Source: Mixta tenebrionis (GTDB lineage: Bacteria; Pseudomonadota; Gammaproteobacteria; Enterobacterales; Enterobacteriaceae). Taken from it: DNA of 64,000 nucleotides. The notes beneath the pieces are model-generated. The model worked only from the letters and a program-made list of their open reading frames with translations, was not told the origin of the DNA and ran no database searches. The stretch covers positions 369,286-433,285 of the forward strand of contig NZ_VHQI01000003.1 of assembly GCF_006517625.1 (NCBI RefSeq), given 5' to 3'. This document shows, piece after piece, positions 6,754 to 14,833 of this stretch (position 1 is the stretch's first letter; every line of letters starts with the position of its first letter). Made by a program: the position numbers and the translations under genes.

Positions 6754-9713
6754 TTCTTAAATACGCTCCCGCTGTCGATCCAGTATTGGGCATTGGCATT
6801 GCCGCTGGCGGACAATGTATTCAGTTTCAGGCTGAGCTGCGTTAGCGGCACGCGCGTGCCGTCATCCAGCCGGGCGTCGGCCAGCACGAAACGCTCCGGC
6901 GATCCCGACTGCGCGCCTGGCTCCACCGCCAGCTTAACGCGCAGCACGCTGTCCCCGGCCACCTTGCGCGCCAGCTGCGCGTCGTTAAGGGTCAGGCTGT
7001 AGAGCGGCGAGGCCAGCCAGCGGTCATTATCCAGCTGGCGGAATCCCAGACAAACGTTGCCGCGAATCTGGAAGCTGCTTTTACTGTCCGGCGTCCAGTT
7101 CGCATCGTCGAGATCGATTTCGCTGTAGCAGATATTATCGCTGGTAAGCGCGTGGTTATCATCCAGCACGCCAAGATAGCGAATAGTCGAGTAGGGCTGG
7201 AAATCGCCCGCCTTAAACCAGAAGCTCGACAGGCGTAAATCGAGCGCCAGCAGACAGAGCATCGCGCCCACGGCGGCGGTCGATTTCGGATTATCGATGC
7301 GGCCCATTTTACTAAACGGATACCAGTCGCTGGTGTGATAGCCTTCCAGCGAGATAATGCGGCTGCCCGGCAGCGGCTGCAGGTGACGGAACAGCGCCTG
7401 GATACCGGGAAAACGGGAAGGGCGACCGGTCAACAGCAACACGTCGCAGCTGTAGAGCGATACCACTTCCGCCATTGAGCGCAGCGCGGGCACGATCGCC
7501 ATGCGGTGCGAGAGAAATTCGCCGTGCAGCTTGCTGAGGCTGACCACCATCGGCACCTGCAGAATATCAAATGCCTGCTGGCCGCCGAGGGCGCGCTGCG
7601 CCTCGCTGTTGATATAATCGAGCACCGCCGCGCCGGGGCGCTGCGTCAGCAGTTCGCCATACAGCGCCTCGATCTCCGCGCTGACGTCGAGCGGATCGTA
7701 GCTTTCATAGCGTTCCAGCACCGCCTGCGCCAGCGGAATAAACAGCTGCAGCGTCGCCTGCTGGCGCAGGGTGGAGAAGCCGTCCATGCGTCCGTCATAG
7801 CCGAACAGCTTATCCAGCAGAATATCGGGATTCGCCAGGCCCGCCCGCTTTAGCGCCGCGTGCAGCGCCGGCAGCACATAGAGCTGGATCACATCCAGCA
7901 GAATATCGTCGCCGGCGACTTTAAACCCTTCGCGGAACAGCAGGCGCGGGTTGATCTTGACGTTATTGCCCTGGCCGTCATCCAGCGCGTAGTGGGTGAT
8001 CGCCAGATCGGTAGTGCCGCCGCCGATATCGATTGAGGCGATGCGCAGGGTTTTGCCCGCCGGCTCGTCGGCGTCGCGCAGGCGATCGGGGCGCGCCATG
8101 CTGGCGAAAAACGCCTCGGCGCGCCCGGCGAAATTTACCTGGGTTTCGTTAAACAGGTAAACCATCTGGCCGCAGGTCGCCTCATCCCACTCCATCTGCA
8201 CGTCGGGAATCGGGCGGAGCGCGCGGCGGTCGTCGCGATCGAAGGCGGCATCGGTTGGATGCCAGCCCATCGCTTTCCACACCAGCGCGATGGCGTCCTG
8301 CATCCGGCAGCGGAAAATCTCCCGCTCCGGTTTCGGCATCGCCGAGGGCAGCGTCAGAATAATATGGCGCAGCTGGCGCGGCGCATAGCTGTGCGGCATT
8401 TTCTGCCGCTGAGCGGCGCTGTTCATCTGCATCATCGCCTGCGCCAGCAGCTCGCTGAGCATAAAGGTCATCAGCGAGCTGCGGCTGTAGTGGGCGGAGA
8501 AAACCGGCAGCCGATCCTCTTCCGCGATGCGCCACAGCGGTTCGCCTTCGTCATTGATCAGCGTCATCAGCGGCTCGGCGATCGCCTGCGGCTCGGCGCG
8601 ATCGCTACGGTTAAAGCGCCAGCCGGCAGCGTAGCGCGCCTCGTCCCACAGATAGCGGCGCGGGCTGGAGATGCCGGTGGCGCCTTCGGTTCCGGCACGC
8701 TGCAGCGCCATGCGGCTTGCCTCGCGTCCGACGCGCGTCAGCGACGGCCAGACGAAAGCGCCGTCACGCCCGCTCTCCAGTGAGAAATTCTTTTTACCAA
8801 AGCTGGCTTCGGCGAACTCTACGCGGCTGTCGAACATTTCGTTATAGACGCGGTGCGGCTGCGAGAGATCGCGCAGCTGCAGTTCATAGGTCTGCTTCAG
8901 CCCGTTCACCTCGTCGGGATGATCTTCAACCAGAATGCCGCAGGTGTGGGAGTTGCCCACGTCGAGGATCAGATCGACATTCACCACCGGCTCCTGCAGC
9001 GATGCGGCCAGCACGCGGATATCGGTAAGCGCCAGCTGGCTGCCAAGCAGTTCCAGCAGATTCAGATAGTGCGCCTGATACTCAAATTCGCGCAGCGCCA
9101 GTTTGATTTCGCTTTCGCGCCGCGCTTCCTGCTCGGTAGCGCGCTGGGTAAAGACTTCACGCAGCCAGCCGTCTACCCAGGTGAGATCGAGAAACTCGCC
9201 CAGCTCATAGTTATGCCAGGCAAGGGCGAAAGCGACGCCGTTGTTGGCGTCAGCGGGCGTCAGCATCAGGCTGGCCTGCTCGCTCTCATCGGCGCAGCTC
9301 TGGGTATCAAAGGCCATCACCACGCGGTGGGTGTTGCCGTCCGCATCGGGACTATCCAGCGCCACCACCTGCATACGCGCCCAGTTTTCCGGGCCGCCGA
9401 TAAACTGGCGCGGCGGAGCGCAACGCAGGATCGGCAGCGGCAGCCACAGGCCGTTTAACAGCGCCAGCGACTGCGCCAGCGTGGTGCTGCATTCCGGTTT
9501 GACCACCTCCGGGGCGGCGCCGTTTTCCAGCGGCAGCAAAAAGCGCCCGCTGGCGGCGTCATGCGTGATGCGCAGCAGCGGACCGTTCGCCGTCTGGCGC
9601 ACAAAGCAGCGCGGCTGGCTGTCGTTGAGGCTGATGGCGAAATCAAGAAACTGAATGCCGCTGTCGGCGATCAGCGTAATTTTCTGTTTAAAATCTGTGA
9701 TGGGCGCCAGCAT
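6750..9713 (-). CDS. srfB: SrfB-family protein with actin/Hsp70-like ATPase motifs
   Basis: 987 residues, matching SrfB. Two glycine-rich phosphate loops typical of the actin/Hsp70/FtsA fold are visible: LILDVGNSHT (about 248-257) and IASIDIGGGTTDLAI (about 558-572). The N-terminus (ITLIADSGIQFLDFAI) resembles a further beta-hairpin of that kind. The family is annotated only as a putative virulence factor. No export signal is present, so it should act inside the cell, probably with SrfC and membrane-bound SrfA, since the three genes are packed with 2-bp and 4-bp junctions. An energy-using assembly is an inference from the motifs and the operon, not a known mechanism. Confidence 0.87.
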   Translation of the reverse strand: MLAPITDFKQKITLIADSGIQFLDFAISLNDSQPRCFVRQTANGPLLRITHDAASGRFLLPLENGAAPEVVKPECSTTLAQSLALLNGLWLPLPILRCAPPRQFIGGPENWARMQVVALDSPDADGNTHRVVMAFDTQSCADESEQASLMLTPADANNGVAFALAWHNYELGEFLDLTWVDGWLREVFTQRATEQEARRESEIKLALREFEYQAHYLNLLELLGSQLALTDIRVLAASLQEPVVNVDLILDVGNSHTCGILVEDHPDEVNGLKQTYELQLRDLSQPHRVYNEMFDSRVEFAEASFGKKNFSLESGRDGAFVWPSLTRVGREASRMALQRAGTEGATGISSPRRYLWDEARYAAGWRFNRSDRAEPQAIAEPLMTLINDEGEPLWRIAEEDRLPVFSAHYSRSSLMTFMLSELLAQAMMQMNSAAQRQKMPHSYAPRQLRHIILTLPSAMPKPEREIFRCRMQDAIALVWKAMGWHPTDAAFDRDDRRALRPIPDVQMEWDEATCGQMVYLFNETQVNFAGRAEAFFASMARPDRLRDADEPAGKTLRIASIDIGGGTTDLAITHYALDDGQGNNVKINPRLLFREGFKVAGDDILLDVIQLYVLPALHAALKRAGLANPDILLDKLFGYDGRMDGFSTLRQQATLQLFIPLAQAVLERYESYDPLDVSAEIEALYGELLTQRPGAAVLDYINSEAQRALGGQQAFDILQVPMVVSLSKLHGEFLSHRMAIVPALRSMAEVVSLYSCDVLLLTGRPSRFPGIQALFRHLQPLPGSRIISLEGYHTSDWYPFSKMGRIDNPKSTAAVGAMLCLLALDLRLSSFWFKAGDFQPYSTIRYLGVLDDNHALTSDNICYSEIDLDDANWTPDSKSSFQIRGNVCLGFRQLDNDRWLASPLYSLTLNDAQLARKVAGDSVLRVKLAVEPGAQSGSPERFVLADARLDDGTRVPLTQLSLKLNTLSASGNANAQYWIDSGSVFKK

Positions 9714-9715
9714 TG

Positions 9716-11113
9716 TTATTTACTCTCACGCTTGATCGATATCGGATATGTGACATCGCTGCCAAATTGCGCTTCACACACGGCGGCGCCATCTCCCTGT
9801 TTACATACCAGCTGCGGCATTTTATAACGCGTGCCGTTGGCGCAGCGTGCGCTATAGCGGCTGTTGATCACCAGATTGCCTGAGCTCATCAGGCCTGCGG
9901 TGGTTTCCGCCTTACAGCGCGTGCCGTCGCCCTGGGTAATAGTGGCGTTGCCCTTACCGTTGCGGAACTGATAGCGCAGGGTCGGCGCCTTAAAGCCGGG
10001 CAGTTTTTTAACCTGTAAAGTTGCGCGCCAGTTACCGTCAAGGAAATGGACCGAACCGATGCGTACCGCATCCGCAGGCATTACCAGCGCATCTTTAGGG
10101 ACAGGCGCGGGCGGCGCCGCAGGGGCAGGCGGCGGCGACACCTCGGCCGGTGCGGCGACAACCGGCTCAGGGGCGGGCGCAACCACTGCCGCACTATGCA
10201 GCGGCAGGGTTTTATGCAGCTGATTCGATTTCTCCTGCAGCTCTGGCGGGATCGTTACGTGCGGTTTGATATCTGCTTGCGGCTGTTTAACCGGCACGAC
10301 AGCCTTTGGTGCCGGCGTATGCGGCCAGTAGCTGAACGCCAGCGCGGCGACCAGCGCCAGCGCCAGCGGCGGCACAACCCACAGCAAACGCCGGCGACGC
10401 GGGCGTTCTGGCGCCTTTGCCGCCGGCGTAACCGCCGCTTCGATCTGCGGCTCTTCGTTTTCGCTCAGTTCGGTAACCGTCTGATAGGCGTTTACCGAAG
10501 CTGAAGAAGGACGCGGCGTCGGCGGCGCTACCGGAGCCGGGGCGGACGGCGTTACCGCTGGTTCCGGCGTTACCACCGGCGTCGGGGGAAGGGGCGGCGG
10601 CGCCTCATCGTTTTCCGGCGGCTCAGGCCGCAGCGCGGCGCGCAGGCAGTCGAGCGCATCGCTGCGCGAGCGCTTGTCCAGTTCGACGAAGCCCCAGAAG
10701 GTTAATACCGGCCGTCCATCTACCAGATAAACATATTGTCTGTCGGGAAACTGAAACGCTTTGCTCAGCAGCGCGCCGAACAGCTTCATTGCGGGTTTTT
10801 CCGCGCTTAGCGCGCGCTGGCTCATTGCCAGCAGCGTTTGCTGATGGTTTTCAAGCTGGGTTAACGCCTGCTGGCGTTCGCTTTCGCTGGCGGCGTGCCA
10901 GGATTTAACTCTGCCGGAGAAGGGCGCATACCAGTCAATACGGTCGCCCTGTTCGTTCGCCTGGGGAATAGCCAGGCAGTCGGCAAGTTTTTGCTGTTTG
11001 CGCAGGCGCAGCGTTTCGCGAAGCTGGAGCGCTGAGAGGTAAACCGGCTGGCCGTTTTCCCCTAAAGCCAGTACGGCATCCAGGTTTCCGCTGCGTAAGA
11101 ATGTTTTTGCCAC
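9716..11113 (-). CDS. srfA: SrfA-family protein, single-pass membrane
   Basis: 465 residues. The N-terminal domain (1-160, beginning AKTFLRSGNLDAVLALGENG) is soluble. A Pro-rich linker covers 163-205, and basic residues RRRR (239-242) precede one transmembrane helix (243-263, LLWVVPPLALALVAALAFSYW). A second Ala/Pro-rich linker (265-345) leads to a C-terminal domain of about 110 residues with four cysteines (C400, C424, C437, C446). The positive-inside rule puts the N-terminus in the cytoplasm and the cysteine domain in the periplasm, where two disulfides are possible. The start is GTG at 11113, fixed by family alignment of the first residues. It is first gene of the srfABC operon; its function is unknown, and the call rests on context and the N-terminus. 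Confidence 0.82.
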   Translation of the reverse strand: MAKTFLRSGNLDAVLALGENGQPVYLSALQLRETLRLRKQQKLADCLAIPQANEQGDRIDWYAPFSGRVKSWHAASESERQQALTQLENHQQTLLAMSQRALSAEKPAMKLFGALLSKAFQFPDRQYVYLVDGRPVLTFWGFVELDKRSRSDALDCLRAALRPEPPENDEAPPPLPPTPVVTPEPAVTPSAPAPVAPPTPRPSSASVNAYQTVTELSENEEPQIEAAVTPAAKAPERPRRRRLLWVVPPLALALVAALAFSYWPHTPAPKAVVPVKQPQADIKPHVTIPPELQEKSNQLHKTLPLHSAAVVAPAPEPVVAAPAEVSPPPAPAAPPAPVPKDALVMPADAVRIGSVHFLDGNWRATLQVKKLPGFKAPTLRYQFRNGKGNATITQGDGTRCKAETTAGLMSSGNLVINSRYSARCANGTRYKMPQLVCKQGDGAAVCEAQFGSDVTYPISIKRESK

Positions 11114-11835
11114 CTGTAAGGGCCCTTATTTGACGCTGCCAGAGGCAGAAAATCGTGAGATATCGGCGATCCGGATGATTTTATCCGTGCATGAGACAAA
11201 TCAAACGTCAGAAAAGAGCGCGTATTTGTTTTATATTCCCGGCGCGACGCATGGCAGGGCTGCGCCGCGCCGCCCTTTACCCTACCCAGGGCGTATCGGC
11301 GTCACGAAAAAAGGCGCCTGTCGTAGCGGCGTAAGCGCCCGTCTGGCGGTTACCGGGCCGGACGAAAACGCAGAGCCGCAGATCGAAGTCGCGGTGGCTG
11401 AAGTCAGCGGGCGCCGCGCCGGTCGTCTGCACCCCGTAACCAGCGGTATGTGGCCCGTCATCAGGAATGATAAATTTTGCCGGCGGCTCAGCCTGAGTGA
11501 ACTACAACTTTTAAACAGCCTGATTTAATCTTTCCGTCAGTGATAATTTAACAAAACAGCGCACGCGTGATTACCAACAAAGCGCATCCGTCAGCTTTAA
11601 TTTCAATATTTTAAGAAAATTCCTGGTTGGTTTGTAAAGGTTTTCCTTTTTTGGTTGAAATAATAAAGCCTCAAATTGCATACCGCCTTTACGCTTTTTG
11701 TTTTCACCGCAAAACCGTAAGAAATTAGTTGCACTTCGTTGCGTTGCTTCTACATTTAATAACGTTGTTCCGCTTGCTTATCTCCCGGCGGGAGTAAGTT
11801 GATCATTTGAATGTGAGAAAAAAAGAGGAATTTTT
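11114..11835. other. Intergenic region srfA / yciG-like gene
   Basis: About 720 bp between divergent genes. A plus-strand frame at 11130-11528 could encode 132 residues, but it has no Shine-Dalgarno, no domain and low-complexity Arg/Ala content, so I do not call it. 11530-11835 is AT-rich and probably carries the promoter of the stress-protein gene. AAGGGCCCTT (11121-11130) is a perfect 10-bp palindrome just upstream of srfA. Confidence 0.5.
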
Positions 11836-12018
11836 ATGACTCAATATCGTGGTGGAGCAGGTAATTTTGCTAACGATCGCCAACGCGCATCCGAAGCGGG
11901 CAAGAAGGGCGGCCAGCGCAGCGGCGGCAACTTTAAAAACAACCCGCAGAAGGCGTCAGAAGCGGGACGTAAAGGCGGTCAGAACAGCCATGGTGGAGGG
12001 CGTAAGCCGGCAGAATAA
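11836..12018 (+). CDS. yciG: General stress protein, YciG / KGG-repeat family
   Basis: 60 residues, very rich in Gly, Asn, Gln and Lys. Two repeats of the KGG/con-10 pattern are present: GNFANDRQRASEAGKKGGQRS and GNFKNNPQKASEAGRKGGQNS, the hallmark of the YciG/YmdF family. In E. coli these small hydrophilic proteins are RpoS-dependent and support motility or stress survival. They are probably intrinsically disordered. GAGG precedes the ATG. The gene is monocistronic, with a long AT-rich upstream region and a terminator downstream. YciG and YmdF are hard to tell apart by sequence alone, so the symbol is provisional. Confidence 0.85.
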   Translation: MTQYRGGAGNFANDRQRASEAGKKGGQRSGGNFKNNPQKASEAGRKGGQNSHGGGRKPAE

Positions 12019-12052
12019 AATGGGTTTCAATTCTCTGTTTTAATGTGCCTGT

Positions 12053-12095
12053 GCTCCGGCCTGATTTATTTAAATTAAGCCGGAGCGTTTGCTTT
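12053..12095 (+). terminator. Terminator after the YciG-type gene
   Basis: GCTCCGGC (12053-12060) pairs with GCCGGAGC (12079-12086) over an 18-nt AT-rich loop, followed by GTTTGCTTT. Confidence 0.65.
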
Positions 12096-12485
12096 ATTCA
12101 GGTTATTTTTTGTTGTCTTATGCCAGCTATTTTTAGCTATTATTTTATTCCGCTTTCGTTATTTTATTATTTTCCGCTGCCTTATCATTTTCATTAATCC
12201 ATTTTTTATTTGTTACCACTATAATAAGCTGGTCAATTTATCGCGGCAAACCTGGACAAACAACAAGATAGTTGTACAACTATTTTCAATGCGGATGAAA
12301 GACAGCAGATAATTAACTAATTGTTCTTATTAGCGAAGCCGGATAAATAGTCTGGCCGGGCAGGAAGCGGCGAACATTTTTTCTCGCCGCCGCGCGCGCT
12401 GGCGCGTAGCGGAACAGCGTCGGGTCAGCGGCCAGCGATATAGCTCTGCCCGTTGGCGCTCTTTATCGCTTATCTGCCGCGCCTT
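12096..12485. other. AT-rich intergenic region with a 14-bp palindrome
   Basis: 390 bp without a supportable gene. The only structured element seen is TAGTTGTACAACTA at 12269-12282, a perfect palindrome whose core recurs at the start of the Cre-like gene at 46.66 kb. Confidence 0.5.
12269..12282. promoter_or_regulatory. Palindrome TAGTTGTACAACTA, possible operator
   Basis: Perfect 14-bp inverted repeat in non-coding DNA. Twelve of its bases (AGTTGTACAACT) recur at 46662-46673, and both copies are preceded by AGATA and followed by AT in the same relative orientation. That suggests a shared protein-binding site; the binding protein is unknown. Confidence 0.35.
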
Positions 12486-13664
12486 TTAGCGTGGAGCGCG
12501 CTGGCTGCTTATTCCCCACACCAGTACGCCCGCCGCTAATCCCCAGAATGCCGCGCCGATGCCGCCCAGCGTAATACCTGAGGCGGTGAGCAGAAAGGTT
12601 ATTATTGCCGCATCGCGGCGATCTTCATGCTGTAAAGCGCGCTGGATGCTGCCGGTCAGCGTGCCGATCAGCGCCAGCCCCGCCAGCGTCTGGATCAGAA
12701 CCGGCGGCAGCGCGGTGAGCAGCAGGCCTACCGCGCCGCCAAACAGGCCCGCCAGCAGATAAAACAGCCCGGCGATGGCCGAGGCGCGCCAGCGCTGCTG
12801 CTTATCGGGATGCACCTCTTCACCCATGCAGATGGCGGCGGTAATTGCGGCAATACAGACGGAAAAGCCGCCGAACGGCGACAGCAGCAGGGCGATCAGA
12901 CCGGTCCAGCTGATTAACGATGAAACCGGCGCGTTGTAGCCGTGCGCCTGCAGCGTGGCGATGCCGGGCGCGTTTTGCGAGGCCATGGTTACCAGAAAAT
13001 AGGGCAGTCCGACGCCAAGCAGCGAGGCAAGAGTAAATTCGGGCATGGTCAGGGTGGGCCAGCGCAGCGCGGCCAGCGGCTGGGTAAGATGCAAATCGCC
13101 GCGCAGCAGCACAACCGCCAGGCCGGTCAGCAGGGTAATAATAATCGCGTAGCGCGGCAGCAGACGACGCGCCAGCAGCCAGCCGGCGCACATCGCGCCG
13201 CACAGCGCCAAATCGATCTGCAGCGCGGCGAACGCCTGCAGGCCGAAGCGCAGTAAAATCCCGGCCAGCATTGCCGCGGCGATCTCCTGCGGGATCACTT
13301 TCATCAGGCGGGCAAACAGGCCGCTGATGCCGCACAGTACGATCAGCGCGTTGGTAAACAGAAAGATGCCGATGGTTTGCGCCAGCGTGACGCCGTCCAG
13401 GCTGGTAGCCAGCATGGCGGCGCCGGGCGTTGACCAGGCGGTAAGCACCGGCTGGCGATACCAGAGCGAAAGACCGAGCGAGCTGACGCCCATCGCTACG
13501 CCCAGCATGGTGAACCAGCCGCCGATAAGATCCGCCGTTGCGCCAGCGGCAGAGGCGGCCTGGAAAACGATCGCCGCCGAACTGGCGTAGCCAATTAGGG
13601 TGGCGACAAAGCCCGCCGCCAGCTGAGGAAAGGTAAAGCCGCGTGCACGCTGCGTCGTTAACAT
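12486..13664 (-). CDS. ydcO: BenE-family benzoate:H+ symporter-like protein YdcO
   Basis: 392 residues from the ATG at 13664, the size of E. coli YdcO. It has about 11-12 hydrophobic helices and shares long blocks with YdcO: GYASSAAI, VLTAWSTPGAA, FTNALIVLCGISGLFARLM, AMLAGILLRFGLQAFA and LVTMASQNAPGIA. The family is BenE, inner-membrane carriers of aromatic acids in Acinetobacter; the E. coli substrate is not established. The frame extends to a TTG at 13697, but the ATG at 13664 has AAGGAG at the right spacing, and the extension would run through the operator. It is divergent from sutR, as in E. coli, and probably repressed by it. Confidence 0.9.
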   Translation of the reverse strand: MLTTQRARGFTFPQLAAGFVATLIGYASSAAIVFQAASAAGATADLIGGWFTMLGVAMGVSSLGLSLWYRQPVLTAWSTPGAAMLATSLDGVTLAQTIGIFLFTNALIVLCGISGLFARLMKVIPQEIAAAMLAGILLRFGLQAFAALQIDLALCGAMCAGWLLARRLLPRYAIIITLLTGLAVVLLRGDLHLTQPLAALRWPTLTMPEFTLASLLGVGLPYFLVTMASQNAPGIATLQAHGYNAPVSSLISWTGLIALLLSPFGGFSVCIAAITAAICMGEEVHPDKQQRWRASAIAGLFYLLAGLFGGAVGLLLTALPPVLIQTLAGLALIGTLTGSIQRALQHEDRRDAAIITFLLTASGITLGGIGAAFWGLAAGVLVWGISSQRAPR

Positions 13665-13676
13665 AGTATGCTGCTC

Positions 13677-13698
13677 CTTGTGCGTTATAGCGCACAAG
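13677..13698. promoter_or_regulatory. Palindromic operator between ydcO and sutR
   Basis: CTTGTGCG (13677-13684) and CGCACAAG (13691-13698) are perfect inverted repeats separated by TTATAG. It lies 13 bp upstream of the ydcO start and 52 bp upstream of sutR, inside the shared promoter region, where an autoregulating SutR dimer would be expected to bind. Confidence 0.65.
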
Positions 13699-13749
13699 AT
13701 AGCACCGCACGCTATCGCCTACAAGTTAACCAGAAAGCGGAGAACCGCC

Positions 13750-14316
13750 ATGCAGCCTTTATCGCAACATCTTGCGCGCACGCTGAAAGCGCTACGCGCG
13801 CAGCGCCAGTGGAGCCTGACGCAGGCGGCGGAACGCAGCGGCGTCAGTAAAGCGATGCTGGGCCAGATTGAACGCGGCGAATCCAGCCCGACGGTCGCTA
13901 CGCTGTGGAAAATCGCCACCGGCTTTGAGGTGCCTTTCTCGCTGTTTATTACCGCGCCGGAAAGCGATCCCGGCGTTGTTCATTATTCTGAAGGCGATCG
14001 CCCGCCGTTTCGGCAGCCAAACGAGCAGATGCGGGTGACGCCGCTGATTAATTTCGATGCGCAGCTCGGCTTCGATCTGCTGGAGATTGAATTCGCGCCC
14101 GGCGCCTTCAGCGCGTCCGCGCCCCATGCGCCAGGCGTTATCGAACATGTGGTGGTAATCCGCGGCCAGCTGGCGGTGCAGGTAGCGCAGCGCTGGCGAC
14201 GTCTGAAGGCGACGGAGGTGCTGCGTTTTCCGGCCGATGCGCCGCATGCTTACCGCAACGACGGCAGCGAGCCGGCGCTAATCCATGACCTTATTCACTA
14301 TCCGCGTCCGGGCTAA
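13750..14316 (+). CDS. sutR: XRE-cupin transcriptional regulator SutR (YdcN)
   Basis: 188 residues. The N-terminal Xre-type helix-turn-helix (about 8-62) contains GVSKAMLGQIERGESSPTVATLWKIATG, almost identical to E. coli YdcN. A C-terminal cupin (about 105-185) contains GVIEHVVVIRGQL and ends LIHYPRPG, as in YdcN. In E. coli the protein (renamed SutR) is a repressor linked to sulfur utilisation. I chose the ATG at 13750, preceded by GGAG; the frame is open further upstream, but there it runs through the operator. The gene is divergent from ydcO, with a perfect palindrome between them. A GNAT gene follows after 4 bp and may be cotranscribed. Confidence 0.9.
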   Translation: MQPLSQHLARTLKALRAQRQWSLTQAAERSGVSKAMLGQIERGESSPTVATLWKIATGFEVPFSLFITAPESDPGVVHYSEGDRPPFRQPNEQMRVTPLINFDAQLGFDLLEIEFAPGAFSASAPHAPGVIEHVVVIRGQLAVQVAQRWRRLKATEVLRFPADAPHAYRNDGSEPALIHDLIHYPRPG

Positions 14317-14320
14317 GATC

Positions 14321-14830
14321 ATGACCATCGTCATCAAGCCGGCAACCCGCCAGATGTTTGCCGCGCTGCGCGCGATTGAACTGGCTTCCTTTACTACGCT
14401 GCGCGCGGCGGGGGCCGTAACGGGACGGGCAACGGCAAGCAGCGCAGAGGATCTGCAGCGCTATCTCGCTGCCGGGCTGCTGTGGGCGGCGCTGACGCCT
14501 GAAGCGCTCCCCGTCGGCTTTCTCGGCGCTTACCAACAGCAGGGCTGGCTGCATATTGCCGAAATGGACGTAGATCCTGTATGGCAGCGGCAAGGCATCG
14601 GGCGAGGGTTAATGGCACAGGCGATAAAAGAAGGGCGGGCGCGTAAGCTACGGGGCGTCACGTTGACCACCGATCGCTTCGCGCCCTTTAACGCGCCTTT
14701 TTATGCCGCGCTGGGGCTGCACATTGTGGCACGGGATGAGTGCCCGGAAAGATTGAAGGCGATACTGGCGGCGGAAAGCGCGGCGGGATTCGATGCGCGC
14801 CGCCGCGTAGCGATGATGATGCTGTTCTGA
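14321..14830 (+). CDS. GNAT-family N-acetyltransferase
   Basis: 169 residues. The GNAT acetyl-CoA loop is clear: EMDVDPVWQRQGIGRGLMAQAIKEG (about 88-112), with the Q/R-x-x-G-x-G/A signature as QRQGIG. Later NAPFYAALGL matches the conserved C-terminal motif B. It would transfer an acetyl group from acetyl-CoA to an amine; the acceptor (antibiotic, amino acid, protein) cannot be told. It starts 4 bp after sutR and ends 3 bp from the convergent pqqU, so it is probably the second gene of a sutR transcript. No membrane segment or signal peptide. Confidence 0.8.
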   Translation: MTIVIKPATRQMFAALRAIELASFTTLRAAGAVTGRATASSAEDLQRYLAAGLLWAALTPEALPVGFLGAYQQQGWLHIAEMDVDPVWQRQGIGRGLMAQAIKEGRARKLRGVTLTTDRFAPFNAPFYAALGLHIVARDECPERLKAILAAESAAGFDARRRVAMMMLF

Positions 14831-14833
14831 AGT

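Noticed and set aside
11130..11528. 132-codon plus-strand frame between srfA and the YciG-type gene
   Set aside because: No Shine-Dalgarno, no recognisable motif, composition of shadow type in promoter DNA.
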